DNA of 64,000 nucleotides from Eutypa lata (GCA_022661535.1 JAKULF010000011.1:2542001-2606000), one strand, 5' to 3'; shown: positions 35,439-46,914, counted from the first letter of the stretch. Numbers and translations are program-made. Notes: generated by a model from the sequence alone, not told the origin.

Positions 35439-36306
35439 TTTGCTGTCCTGAGGTAGTATTTAGAATTTATCGTGAGGTTGAAGTGGCCGATATCTCGTAT
35501 TCCACTTGTGCTGTGCTCTTTTTCGTAAGACTCGAGATTAGCCTTGAACGATGCGGTGTGCTTTAACTATGTACGTGTTGACGTCAGTACAAGCGTGCAA
35601 GGTAAAAAAGAGGCTTGTGAACTGAAACAGTGTGGTTAAACAAGATCTGTGGTGTTCGGTTATTCCTAATATAGCTAGTGATATTATCGATATAATAATA
35701 TTGATGAACTAAAATAGATCGTATTAATAAATAATTGTGCACTGACGGGGCCGGTTGTTTTTGACCTATTGCCATCCTTCCACTCCTTCTGCCACCCATT
35801 CACCGTCTCAAATGCTGCATGAAGGGAGGCTACCGAACTGTCTTTGATATTTATGTACTTGGTAGTTAATAGATTCCTACCAGGAGCCTCCGTTGAAAAC
35901 GCACAGGTATCGGAGCACCACCAATCATGTTGATATTTAACATCTAATTTTTACCTACTTTCCATCGCTCCTTATAAGAACTGTTTGAACGCAGCTTTTC
36001 GAATGCCTTCTTATTCGACAACATGATAAGACTTCGTCTCTGCCAAAACCGCATATATATACGTTATCTAAGATACGGAAATAATAGGTTGACCACGGCT
36101 GACTCGCAAATCCGCGCCTAAGTAAGTGGTAAATAGTCTCGTTTATCTAAAGACTTAAGTTCATGTAGTAGTTGTCGTCCACCCCTTTGGTGTATACGGT
36201 TACTAACGGACATCGATTATCACCATTTGATCAAAGCTTGGAGATCTGGTATTGGAAATAGACGAAGACACGTTTCATCCCGTTGTCGCAAACACCTCAG
36301 AAGACT
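35439..36306. other. Intergenic
   Basis: 870 bp between two minus-strand genes. No gene seen. Confidence 0.6.
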
Positions 36307-37920
36307 CTAAACACAAATGAAAGATGATGCCACTCTCGGATCTCCCCCTACGTAGTGTTGAACCTTGGGATACATGCAGAGATCTCTTTCAACCCAGACA
36401 CCAAGTCCGTTCGGTCCCGAGGCCTGTAATGTGTCAGGAGCTACACCCTTCTCCACCCACTCAACAATGTATTCCATTGTGGGTGGCGGAGTCGGTCCAC
36501 AGTGAAAGCAATGGCCGGCACCAGGAGCCACGAAAAACCGATAGTAGTCCGGAGCCTCTGGGTCTCGGCTCAAAACCCGGTCGTAGTAGTCAGTGCTCCC
36601 ATTGAAGGGAATAGCAGCGTCGACGGTCCCGTGCCAGTTGATCATCTTGCCGCCTTTTCTCTTGAAAGCAGACAAATCCGGATCCGAGGTTCCGATAATG
36701 GAGTCGTATTCGTTGATGGAAGCGTGTATAAGTTCGTCCCATTCTTCGTGGGTTATCGCGCTTATGTCGAAGGAGGGGTCTTTCTTCACCCAGTATCGAG
36801 CCCACACAGGATTTAACTCGGATCGGCAAGAACCCTCTTCCTTGCATTGGATCTGGATCGGGCCAGTGATTGGTTGCGTCAAGTTGGTCCCCTTACCGAA
36901 TCCGTACCACTGGAACTCGCCTGTGGAGCTTCGAGGCCCATCCCACGTCTTTTGAATCACATCCGCAGCCGCGGAAGACACTGTAGTCTCAACACCATCG
37001 CAGTGAACCTCCTTACCAACGACATCGTGAGGATCGAAGTCACACAGATCTACCCTAGAGATGATCCCGTCTTCTAGGCCGTCCAGCTTGTCGCAAGCTG
37101 ACACAACTGCAGTCGTGATAGCATCGAACTCGCAGGGTCGGGGATAGGCACGCATCTGGTTCATGACGAATGATGGCCAGAAGCCGGCGAAGAAAAACCT
37201 GACCCAGTTGATGGCAGGAAATAGAGCGATAATACCGTCGTAGTCCTGTGGATATCTCTGCGCAAGCATGTGACCTTGTCTGCCACCGGTTGAACCGCCA
37301 AAGAAGTATGAGTATGTTGGCGCGGCGCCGTAGAACGCTTCCACGGCCAACTTGCCTATGGTGGCCGTGTCGTGCAGCGCAACGGAGGCGAAGTCCATAA
37401 GTAACGGCCAATTGGCATTACCAGGGCTGGTCAGAGCCCAGGAAGGGTCGTAAAGCTCCGGGCCAAGGACATCTGTAGAGTGCCCCCCGTCGGTGGTGGC
37501 AGTAGCGAATCCCGAGGCCATTATAGGCATCATCAACCACTCCGCAACCATCCCTCCCCCAGTAGTAAAGGCACCCCCGCCAATACCCGCGAATCTGCCG
37601 TTCCAATTGTCTGTGGGGAGTAGGATTTTTACATTGATGTAGTCGTGCCAGCCGGGGTGTGCGTAGGTGACGGTGACATTGCAGAAGTTTAGATCTGGGA
37701 TCGGGCTGGAGTCCGGTAGACCTGCTGCGAAGGGCCCGGGGACGTATGTGTAATTGCATTGTTCCAAAGCTTCAATCGAGAGTATGCTCACTCCAGTGAT
37801 GTCGGGGAGAGATAGGCCTGCTGGACTACACTTAGCAGCAGAACCTAGTGGCATCTGAGGAAGCCACTGGCTTGCCCAGCCTGAGGGGTTCCAGTCGCCG
37901 CCAAGCAAGTCCCAATTCAT
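36307..37920 (-). CDS. Tannase/feruloyl esterase family hydrolase
   Basis: Serine esterase of the fungal tannase and feruloyl esterase B family, which cleaves esters of plant phenolic acids. Intronless, 537 residues, normal length. The catalytic triad is visible as Ser in GGSTGGRQG (about residue 210), Asp in HGTVDAAIPFNGS and His in GAGHCFHCGP. Mature-type N-terminal sequence KCSPAGLSLPDITGV starts about residue 31, and the C-terminal Cys-rich tail is intact. Two oddities stand out. First, ATG 37920 gives MNWDLLGG with no signal peptide, and no signal exon was found upstream. Second, the residue before the catalytic Ser is Gly where the family's CS-D-HC motif has Cys, although the Cys after the catalytic His is kept. 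A TTG-begun extension upstream adds nothing signal-like. Confidence 0.95.
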   Translation of the reverse strand: MNWDLLGGDWNPSGWASQWLPQMPLGSAAKCSPAGLSLPDITGVSILSIEALEQCNYTYVPGPFAAGLPDSSPIPDLNFCNVTVTYAHPGWHDYINVKILLPTDNWNGRFAGIGGGAFTTGGGMVAEWLMMPIMASGFATATTDGGHSTDVLGPELYDPSWALTSPGNANWPLLMDFASVALHDTATIGKLAVEAFYGAAPTYSYFFGGSTGGRQGHMLAQRYPQDYDGIIALFPAINWVRFFFAGFWPSFVMNQMRAYPRPCEFDAITTAVVSACDKLDGLEDGIISRVDLCDFDPHDVVGKEVHCDGVETTVSSAAADVIQKTWDGPRSSTGEFQWYGFGKGTNLTQPITGPIQIQCKEEGSCRSELNPVWARYWVKKDPSFDISAITHEEWDELIHASINEYDSIIGTSDPDLSAFKRKGGKMINWHGTVDAAIPFNGSTDYYDRVLSRDPEAPDYYRFFVAPGAGHCFHCGPTPPPTMEYIVEWVEKGVAPDTLQASGPNGLGVWVERDLCMYPKVQHYVGGDPRVASSFICV

Positions 37921-39288
37921 CGTGAAAGTATCTCCGATGGTAAGAAGGTTTCGTGACTCCCGAAATCTAGTTAGATTTGACAACAAGCGTTACACTATTA
38001 CCACGACGTTGACGCGGATGATAACAATTCCGAACAAGAAGCGCTGGTGTCAGAAAATGACGAGGGAGAAAATGTGGTCAACCCCCAACGCGGGCCGTCC
38101 ACCTTTAAACTACGAACTGTTTGTGTTACCTGCTCTGTATAAGCTTTGGGTTGCATCATTTTGTGTTGATCTGTTTTCCTGAAATCGCCGGCCCTCGAGG
38201 CGGTGGTGGTGGGTCTCAGCTCATGCAGCCTGCCGCAGCTCCCGGTGGAAAAAAAATATGCTCGACGTTAATACTCGATGTGGTAGTACACGATCAGCAA
38301 GCTGTCCTCATTCTGCATCGTCTCTGTTGACTTTCAGGGACCAGGGATTAGGCGGCGATTTTCCAAGAGCGCTTATTTCTGATTCATGATGATTCATAGT
38401 GAGACTTGGCTATTGAGACATCTCTAGCCCCTATCGGAGTACCTAAAGTGGTTGTTCTGGTCTTACGTACATACATAAGTAGTTGCAGATTTCCGAAACC
38501 CCACCTCATCCCCGCATCCCTCTAAGGAGGGGGTTTCAATATGCATACCATTTCGTATCTACGAAGGACATATGTGGCTGACGAGTCAACCCGCGCCTCC
38601 GCTACGACTTCCTGTCGTCTTTTCTCAGATGTGATTATTACTATGCTACGAACCCGTTCTCATGTCGAAGGGGAAACTAAAGTTGCAACACTGCTGATTG
38701 GCGGGTTCAGGCTCTTAAAGATTAGTTATGGAACGACAGAGAAACTTTCAAATGGATCTGGGCATGCCTTTCTGGCCTGCCATGCTATCCATCATAGCTG
38801 TTATTGGCCTCGTTATCTCATAAAGGTAGAAGTCCTGAAACATGAAGTCCAACGCACAATCACTTACGAAGTGCCCAGTCCCGAGAGTAATCGCGTCCCA
38901 TATACCAACTCCCACGTGGCTTCAGAAAGGCACGATCATACACAGTTGAAGGTTCAGTTTGATAGAATGATTGGCTGCATTAGGCAATGAGCATTGGCTA
39001 ATCAGATGCAATCTCCATACATCCAGTCGACAAAACATAATCTGATTGCTGACTTTGGTAATGCTAGATTATGAGTAGAAGATGCAGTCAACTGACTGTC
39101 CTCGAGCTCCAACTTGTATTCCTGACCAATATGTGACATTGAACATAAATAAAACGAGAACTACGAGATGCTAGTGACAAGGGTACGAATTCAATTACAC
39201 AATGAACCCCGTCCATTATGTAGTATTTACGGAATGAGGCACACGTAGAAGTCTATAAGACTAGCCGTTAAAGTGATCCGCGCGCCCG
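37921..39288. other. Intergenic
   Basis: 1.4 kb. A 149-codon ATG open frame on the plus strand (38541-38990) shows no domain, signal peptide or span, and is not called. Confidence 0.5.
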
Positions 39289-40312
39289 CTAATAAAGCTC
39301 TTCCTCTTGCCTCCCCATAGATTCGTGCAGAACGAGACACCTCACCTCAACACTCTCTCGTGGCGCCGCGTCAGGCGGCGTATGTGGGTGGCTGAAGGCA
39401 GCATGAGGGCAAACTAGTGTCACTGGTCAGATTTTCCTCAAACACAGCGCAATAGGCCGACATAGTCTTGAAGAGAACCCGTGAGCGGATAACTACTCAC
39501 CATCGGCTACATCCTGGCTGCCCCAGTTATCCCAGATCTTCAGCAGCGTCACTTCATCAATTCGGTGGTGATCCAAGTACCACCATCGTTGACCCGGCGC
39601 ATGTTCTATCGTGACCGTCTGTCTGGCCACGCTCCTCATACTCGCCATGCCACAGGTCTACCGGATGCACGTGCCTCGGATTCAGAGTCGTGAAGTCCAT
39701 CTGCGCCAGTGGCCAGTGGACGATATCACCGTTTAGGGGCCTCCAGAAGCTGTGAAGTATGTATCAGAAGACGCTATTCGGCGAAGGGATTACCGTACTT
39801 ACTTGATCATCCGAATGCGGCCTTTTTGCTTAGGGACGACTGTCCGGTCGCAGTGTACCTGTTTGGTGCGTCAGCGTGGATCTATACACATTATTGCGGA
39901 CATGTGCTAGCAAGTGATGTACCGCCGTGGCTGGCTGCTCTTTTTCGGTCGTGTTATCCGTTTTGTCACGGGTCGGATCACGTTTGCGCATGGTATGATC
40001 GAATATTATCACACGAGAGGCTCCTGTCTCCCTCTTAACCAAGGCCTCCACACGAGGGTAGTAAAGCTGTTGTACGAGGTCATTTGCTCCACCACTCAGA
40101 GCATCCAGTAGTTCGTCAGACAGACCTTCCGAATCATCCAGATACACGAACCCGCTGCGGTCGAGGCTGAAGGTGTCTCGGAGAGGTCTTGCATCAGTGA
40201 TGGTGACCTCGGCATAAAACAATTTGAAATAGACCACCTGAAATCCCGGAGCAGGGGCGGAACGGTAGAAGGGGTTCCCCTTCTTCAAGTCCCATTCCTT
40301 AATGAAAGTCAT
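39289..40312 (-). pseudogene. CmcJ-like hydroxylase/desaturase, frameshifted
   Basis: Member of the CmcJ/AsaB-like group (cephamycin methoxylase accessory and GA4-desaturase relatives) found in fungal metabolite clusters. Four exons read: 40312-39923, 39858-39803, 39749-39501 and 39413-39289. Family landmarks are ITDARPLRDTFSLDRSGFVYL, YPRVEALVKRETGASRVIIFDHTMRKRD, EQPATA joined to VHCDRT, INFWRPLNG, WPLAQMDFTTL, APGQRWWYLDHHRIDEVTLLKIWDN and PPDAAPRESVEVRCLVLHES. In exon 3 the frame breaks between GEYEERGQT and VTIEHAPGQRWWY. The break coincides with a tandem GTCT repeat at 39617-39624, and the exon length is off by 4 modulo 3. The stretch after VHCDRT is also shorter than usual. A sequencing error at one spot is possible; otherwise the gene is recently broken. 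It lies 150 bp from the O-methyltransferase relic in the same orientation. Confidence 0.72.
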
Positions 40313-40463
40313 TGTGCTCTGCACCTGAAGACCACTTACAGGTATGTGTCTATTGGCTGTGGTAAGTACCGCACTTCTCCGTTCATTGTCGTTTGTAGTC
40401 TTCAGTAATGAGACGTCCCATACTATGTTCCTTTGCTCCTACTTTTCCCAGATGGGCCGAAGC

Positions 40464-41860
40464 TCAATGGCAGATGGCCAGGCGTTGCGCAAGGGGAAGA
40501 TACGATACACTGTTCATCCGGACTGCTCGGCCAGCTGGCTGGCTCCATTGGGCCTCTGTCCTTTCTCCACCATTAACTGCAATCCACCTGTTAAGGTCTA
40601 CGTATCTGCTTAGACGGGAAAAGCGGCCATCAGCAATAATCGACTCAAGTATGATTAAACGGCTGTTGCGGCCCCTCATGACAGCTCACCGGATGTTCTC
40701 AAGATTATGAGAGCATGTTCGTCCTCCCAGTCATGGAGACACCATTTCATCGTGTATACCTCGAACTTCGGGACTTGCTTCAAGAAATCCCCCACTAGAC
40801 TACTAGGTGGGAACTTGGGACGTTGGCAGCCACGTCGGCAAAGGGGCCATCGACAGAATGGAAGTTGACTCGCGCTTGGGCGATAACTTCGGGTCTTTCT
40901 AGAACCCCGCCCCTCAGTAAAGAGGACTTTATTAAAACAGACGCTACAAGTACACCGGTGCTACCACTGGTATCGATGAAGTAGGCGAACATGCTTTTGT
41001 ATGTATCATAGTTGATCTGGGCTAGTGATCGGACGACATCTTTATGGCACGCTGCCAGGATACCGCGTGTGACAAGGATGGTAGGGCTTGGAACTGACGT
41101 TTTATTCAACTAATAATTTTCTGTGGTCTTAAGGTCCCCGATGTCCTTCTATCTCTCTGTACGACCAGTAAGGACGTCGATTATTTATATATAAAATAAA
41201 GGTACGTATCTGTATTTTCCTTCTGTCGTTATAACCGCTGGTGGTATGTGTTGGTGCTTTTAGTCATATTTGCATTCCGGTATCGTCGAATGACCTTCAA
41301 ATAGTTCGCCTGTTGGCTGTCTTTGCCGATATCCTGCAGCCAACGACGCTTGGCTCCATTCCCCGTGTGACACCACGTGCCATGTTGTAGAATTCGCTGC
41401 CGTACAGCTCTACCTATGTTCATCACTGTGTGCTTTGATCTGGTAACAAAAGCTTCGAGATATTATTGTTACTGCAGTTATCTGTGTCTTGTGGCATTGT
41501 CGAAGTTGAAGATACCTTTGTTCGATAAAACACGCATGATCCGTCGTAGTTGAATCGACCCAGTTCCACTCGTTACAGCAAATATATCTAGCGATTGGGA
41601 TCCATTGCGGAGGAGGTCTGGGATATTGTAATCCACGGCGGCACTGACGCTCTTCGAATCAGCATAGCCTAGGTAGATTGTTAATCAAGTTTTGAAACCT
41701 AAGGCAAGTCTCAGAGCTTACCGAGGAAGTTGGCTTCCAGTACGACTAGTCCAAGTTCTAGTAGGAATGCAGTCTAATTAGGGAGGTCTACCGCGTCGAC
41801 AAAAAGTCTGGCAGTCTCCTTATCCGGTAGACGGCTACTATCGTGCAAAGAGGCCTTTAG
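40464..41860 (-). pseudogene. O-methyltransferase (SAM-dependent) pseudogene
   Basis: Plant/fungal-type small-molecule O-methyltransferase read in pieces along the expected order. The dimerisation domain shows AVDYNIPDLLRNGSQSLDIF, then LRRIMRVLSNKGIFNF. The SAM fold shows GSTGVLVASVLIK, GGVLERPEVIAQARVNFHSV and DGPFADVAANVPSSH. The catalytic region VYTMKWCLHDWEDEHALII carries the catalytic-type His. The end shows SRLIILESIIADGR, RLSRYVDLNRW, GGERTEAQW. Lesions include an in-frame TAG at 41774-41776, decayed sequence between 41100 and 41510, a one-base loss near 40695 and TGA at 40686-40688. At least one intron (near 41.70 kb) still keeps phase. The product would have methylated a hydroxyl of the metabolite that the neighbouring oxygenase modified; this is inference. 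Confidence 0.8.
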
Positions 41861-42178
41861 TTTGCGACTGTGGTCACCTCTAAGTTATATATAGATTTAT
41901 TATCAAGGCAGCAAGGTAACATTGGACAAAATAAGTGGAGGGGCCAAACAAAGAAACAGCAAGGGGCCGGCTCAGCCGCTGTCGCACAAATGCAGGGAGT
42001 ACAGCACAGGGAAGAACTTCAGGGGTGGAGCAACTGAGCCCCGCAGAGCCGTTCAGTTATAACAGCTAGCCCGACCATTTCGCATCCTACACGAGCCTTG
42101 TTGAAAGACGCTACTATTCTAGACTATTTCCTGATCATAGATCATCTATCCCACTACTCCATAGTATTCTATTTGAAA
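41861..42178. other. Intergenic, promoter of the oxidoreductase
   Basis: About 320 bp separating the O-methyltransferase relic from the plus-strand oxidoreductase. No gene seen. Confidence 0.6.
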
Positions 42179-43195
42179 ATGAGTTCTAAGGTAGATATTA
42201 CTGATGTCATCATCATTGGCGGAAGCCACTCGGGGCTGTCTGCAGCTCTGACATTGTACCGCGCAACCCACACGAGTCTGATATTTGATGCCGGCGCCCC
42301 CCGAAACGCCATCGCGGATCACGTCCACATGACACCCGGATGGGACCACAAGAGCCCGAACGAGCTGAGGGCGGTGTCGCGCGAGGAGCTGCGTGGGACG
42401 GGCCTGGTCCGATTTGTCTCGCGGAAGGTCGTTTCAGCAACCAAAGGCACCGACGGGCTGTTCAAGGTCGTGGATTCCGAGGGAGAGCACTGGAATTCCA
42501 AGAAAATCTTGCTAGCCCTCGGTGTGCAGGAGATATTCCCTAACATCCAAGGGTTTGCAGAGAACTACGGAAGATCCATGTAAGTTGACAACATCTGCTC
42601 AAATCTGTTTCTCACATGGGAATCATGCGCTGATCAAGCCGGCCTCAAACGTAGTTTCCACTGCCTGTTTTGTTTTGGATACGAACAGCGAGGTTCCGCC
42701 GTGGCCGCCATCCTTGCCGAGGGCCCTCTCGGCAATGCGCAAATCGCCACGATATTTGCACAGGATGCCAGGAAATTTGCCGCCCTCGTAAAGATATACA
42801 CAAACGGCAATGAAGCGCTTGCGACCGAGTTGTCGGTGCAGTTGCCCCAAGGCGTGGAAGTAGACCACAGGAAACTGAAGCGGATTTTCAAGAAAGAAAA
42901 CGGCCAGGACCTTGGAATTGAGTTTGACGAGGGGCCGGGTGATACGTTGGCGTTCATGGCCCACCAGCCTCCGATGCCCGTCGACAGGACCCTGCCGGAC
43001 CAGCTCGGTTGTGAGATGGACCCGAAGACTGGGATCAAGGTCAACCCACCGTTCTATTCTACAACCGTTCCTGGGGTGTTCGCCGCAGGTGATTGCTGCT
43101 CGGGCTTGAGATCGGTTCTTATGGGCATGAGCTCGGGGTCCTGTGCCGGGGTCGGAATAGCAAGAGAGCTGCCTGCTGGTGGTTCTACCGTGTAA
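42179..43195 (+). CDS. Thioredoxin-reductase-like flavoprotein disulfide oxidoreductase (GliT type)
   Basis: FAD/NADPH dithiol-disulfide oxidoreductase of the group that includes GliT, which forms the disulfide of gliotoxin-like molecules, and other cluster-borne thioredoxin-reductase-like enzymes. Two exons, 42179-42579 and 42655-43195, give 313 residues, as expected. An FAD Rossmann motif is present as VIIIGGSHSGLSAALTLYRA, with Ser-His-Ser where the family usually has Gly-Pro-Ala. The redox pair is C137-L-F-C140 in IFHCLFCFGYE, reconstructed across the intron. The C-terminal FAD motif is VPGVFAAGDCCSG. The usual NADPH GxGxxA is weakly kept (GYEQRGSAVAAILAEG). No lesion was found, unlike most of its neighbours. 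Confidence 0.93.
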
Positions 43196-43743
43196 ATGTC
43201 TCAAATAATACATTCTAAAGTATTTTGAGGTGTATAGCGCGAATGTAGTTCTTCTGCTTCGAGCGCAGCTTGTTAGGCTGATTCCGCCCACCCAACACAT
43301 TCCTTTTCGATCCTTACTGGTACCCAGCTTGTACTGTAACATGCTACAGATCGGCTTTTAATCGCAATTGTAGCTTTCTTTATTCTAGTTTGATAGATTT
43401 TCCCGTCTTCCGTAGTTTCCATACCAAAGTGATTTCGCATTTGACGTGAGAGGACAATTTCTGTGACAGACGTGGAGGGGGTAATCCTAGGCTAATACAG
43501 AGGAATATAGAGACAGTATTATCGTTTCTTTCCAGGCAGTCACCAAGGAAATTATATTTGTACAAGTTATAACTTGATTGTTTAGTAATTTAAAAAGATT
43601 AGATTTGAACATAACGGGACTGGGTGGTATCGAGCTAATATATGATTCCTATGACGCAGTTGTAGTAGAATGGGTGAGCAGCTGTGACATCTTATCTGTG
43701 TTACCGGCCTTGATACTTGCTGTACCTTAAAAACCTGAACTCT
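43196..43743. other. Intergenic
   Basis: No gene seen in about 550 bp between the oxidoreductase and the MFS remnant, which ends tail to tail with it. Confidence 0.6.
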
Positions 43744-44243
43744 TCATTGTGCGGGATTGTCCGACCTAGACCCGTTGCCAGTATCTTTGGCGACAGGGCT
43801 AGTCCCTTGCTCCTTCACCCTAAACTTCGTGTCGTTCTGCCTGGATATGACCAACTGCTTAACTGCGAAAGCAGCTAAGAACCCAGCCAGAGCAAATGCA
43901 GTTCCAATTTGCCACAAAGTCCTTGGGGCGTTAGTATAGACGTTAAGGACCTCTTGGTTAACGCCATCGGGGAGATTATTGACACCGCCCATAGAGGCAA
44001 ACCCGCAGACTTGGCCGTTGGTCATTTACGGGCGAGCCCCGTCACTGCTTATTCGTGATAGAAAGGAATTGATCTTACCGTTGAAGACCCCCGAAGGAAT
44101 CGTTATACCCTAAATTCTGCTGAAACTGCGAAGGGACGTATATACTCCCGTGGTTCTAGCAACATCCTCCTCACTGAGTGTAGCCTGGATAGCTGGCCAG
44201 CACGGCCGTCATGATGACCCCCAGCCCCGCCACAGTAATTTTC
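43744..44243 (-). pseudogene. C-terminal remnant of a 14-span MFS drug pump
   Basis: Only the end of a DHA2-type transporter remains. VAGLGVIMTAVL runs into LPAIQATL through a one-base insertion. Then come SEEDVARTTGVYTSLRSFSRI, a TAG stop at 44110-44112 where the family has Trp, and GITIPSGVFN. About 30 expected residues are missing before NGQVCGFASMGGVNNLP, and the last span (TAFALAGFLAAFAVKQLV) is followed by a hydrophilic tail. Nothing of the first 10 or so spans is found upstream. TGG to TAG is a RIP-type change. Confidence 0.76.
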
Positions 44244-44657
44244 TAGAAGCACATCCAACTAGCAATTTAATGCGTAAATCTCTTGGCGTCTGAGTTGTAA
44301 AGAGATCGGCGGTCAAGAGGCGCAGCCTGCTTTATGGTGGTATGGCTGGTTACACAGAGACGCGCTCAACTAGGTAAAGTATATATTAAAGGCTGGTTTA
44401 TGTAAGGCTTTACATAAGATAGAAGTAAGTAGGTGATGTAAGGGACGCCCGGAGTCTTAGAATCTCCACACCTTCACAGAATTCCCCCAATCTTCCCTTT
44501 CTACTACCAGACAACTACCAAGCAGTTTAATAGTTTCACTGTTCGAGTGTGGTTTTCAGGTAAACCAACAATTGTCGCTTGATTGAAAACATCGAACTTT
44601 GGGGGGATCCTGGTGGAATAGAATTTGGTTCCGTCCATTCCAACCACTCTAGTAGTC
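44244..44657. other. Intergenic, carboxylesterase promoter
   Basis: About 410 bp. A TATA-like GTATATATTAAAGG occurs near 44380. No gene seen. Confidence 0.5.
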
Positions 44658-46914
44658 ATGGCGCGACATGTCTTCCCTTGGCTTCTTGCTCTAGGGGCAT
44701 TTCTCTTTGGAGCATTTTCGATTTACCTAGGGCCATCATATTTGTTTAATACATATGGGATCAATATCTCTTCAATCTTCGTCTCCCAGCCTGTCGTTGT
44801 CGATTCGCGTCGACATATTCGGTATATCGGCAGTCGGCTATCGAGCGTAGAGCATTTCCAAAACATCTTCTATGCTAAAGATACTACGGGCAAGAATCGC
44901 TTCGCACCACCTGTTCCTATCGAGAATGCGGAGGGGTCTGTAATCGATGCCACACATCCCGGTGCCTGGTGCCCACAGGGAACCGGTGATGTGCTTCCGT
45001 TTACCAGTCGTGTTACGAATATCAGCGAGAATTGCCTAAACGTGCGAGTCGCTCGACCACAGGGTACTAAACAAGATGCAAAGTTGCCAGTGATGGTATG
45101 GATTCATGGGGGTAAGTGAACATTGATTGTTTTGGTTTCATCTACCACCTATCCTACTCCTCTGACTCTACTACCCTTAACCTCCCGTTGTTACCCACAA
45201 CTTAAATTATTAATGTCGACAACTTAGGTGGTCATGCACTGGGCTCTGCATACGATATCCTTTACGAACCCGATGGCTTAGTAAAGCAAGCGGCTGTAGA
45301 TGGACGGCCTTTGATCTTTGTTGCCATCAACTACCGCCTGGGTTGTATGTCCAGCCAGCTATGTACTTGACTCAATCCCATTATCGCTGCCAGCTGACAA
45401 ACTGGAGCAGTATTCGGCTTTGCAACAAGCAAAGCGATGAGAGATGCAAAGCATACTAATGCTGGTCTACGTGATCAACGAGCGGCGTTGGAATGTACGT
45501 CAACCAGAACCACTCCCCTGCTTTCCCATACTTACGGGCTCCGCTTACGTATACCAACATTCAGGGGTTCGTGAGAATATTGACAATTTCGGCGGTGATC
45601 CGACTAGAAGTAAGATTCCGCTGGGTTATTTCCAATCCTGATCTTGAATATGGCTAACCAGATCATGCATGATGAAGTAACTGCGATCGGCCAAAGCGTA
45701 GGAGCTAATGATGTCAGCTTCCAGCTGCTTGCATTTGGGGGTATTTACGAGGCTCCGTTTCAACAAGCAGTGTAAGAAAATTTTCCGTTGTTTATATGCG
45801 TACTATGTCTATCCATATATACTTATACACATGTGGCAGATTGATGTCCGGCGGACCAGGGATGAACTTCAACAGCGACCCAAACCTAGTAGACGATAAC
45901 ACCGCTGCCATTGCTCAAGAAGTGGGATGTGTGAAAGACGGAAATAGCCAATCCGCAGATACCCTAGAATGCCTGCGGCAAGCGCCAGTCGACGTTCTGA
46001 CTAACCTATCCGTGACTGCGTCTCGAGCGGCACGCCCACCATTCGGAGAAGCGTTTTTCTACCCCACAGTTGATGGGGATTTCTTCCCCGACCGGCCTTC
46101 CAAGCTACTTCGTGCCGGGAAACTCGCCAAAGGCATACCGGTTATCGCCTCCTGGGTAACCAATGACGGGGCCTGGTACCCGCCCCCTAGTGTCTCTACC
46201 GACGAGGGCGTACTGGCCAGTCTCGGAGTCTGGCTCACCGGCCTGTCCGAGTCCACGAAAGGGAAGCTACTCGAGCTATATCCCCTAGAAGACTTCGAGA
46301 GCATGGTGCGACCCGACCATGACGGGCCTATCTCGCCACAGTATTTCCGCGCCGCCCAGATCAACCGAGACTTCTGGTTCACCTGCCCTGCGCTCGGATT
46401 TGCGTGGCAGTACGCCCGAAACGGCGGTGGGGACACGTCGCAGATCCGGTTATATGAACACAACGCAACGCGGTATACGCCCGTCTTCGAGAATATGGGT
46501 GTCCCGATGTGGCGCGTGGCGCACTTGAGCGATATTCCTTACGTGCTTAACAGCCAACGTCTGGGTGGCGGCGCAGACAACTCGGCCGCACAGCTGAAGT
46601 TGGCTAAGATCATAAGTCGAAGTATCACGCAGTTCATCACGTCTGGATCCCCAGTTCTAGATGTTAGCGGTGGCCTTGAGGCGTGGCCTGCGGCGTTTGA
46701 GAACGTAACCAAAGATGAACTAGAGCGCGATTTTCCGGGAAAGGTGTCACTGGCATTGTTTGACCGGAAGCATCTTGGCGAGCCTGTGACGGTTAGCAAG
46801 ACCGATGACCAGACTACTGCGACAGGGCCAGAGAGGGCTGTAGGATGGGAGAAGCTATTTGAAAGGTGTGGGTTCATTAATAGTGAGAGTGTCGTAGATG
46901 AGGTTGGCTGGTAG
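44658..46914 (+). CDS. Type-B carboxylesterase/cholinesterase-like hydrolase
   Basis: Alpha/beta-hydrolase of the carboxylesterase B family, secreted or membrane-anchored. Six exons: 44658-45111, 45228-45344, 45411-45494, 45565-45609 (45 nt), 45678-45771 and 45840-46914, giving 622 residues. An N-terminal hydrophobic segment (WLLALGAFLFGAFSIYLG) acts as signal or anchor. The oxyanion loop IHGGGHALGSAY, NYRLGLFGFAT, the family block WVRENIDNFGGDPTR, and nucleophile Ser240 in AIGQSVGAND are all restored by splicing. The usual motif is GESAGA, so Gln replaces Glu and Val replaces Ala. The His side shows AHLSDIPYVLN. The C-terminal half is uninterrupted. No lesion is seen, unlike the adjacent MFS remnant. 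Confidence 0.93.

Noticed and set aside
38541..38990. 149-codon ATG open frame, plus strand
   Set aside because: No recognisable domain and non-typical composition; chance length is possible in this GC range.
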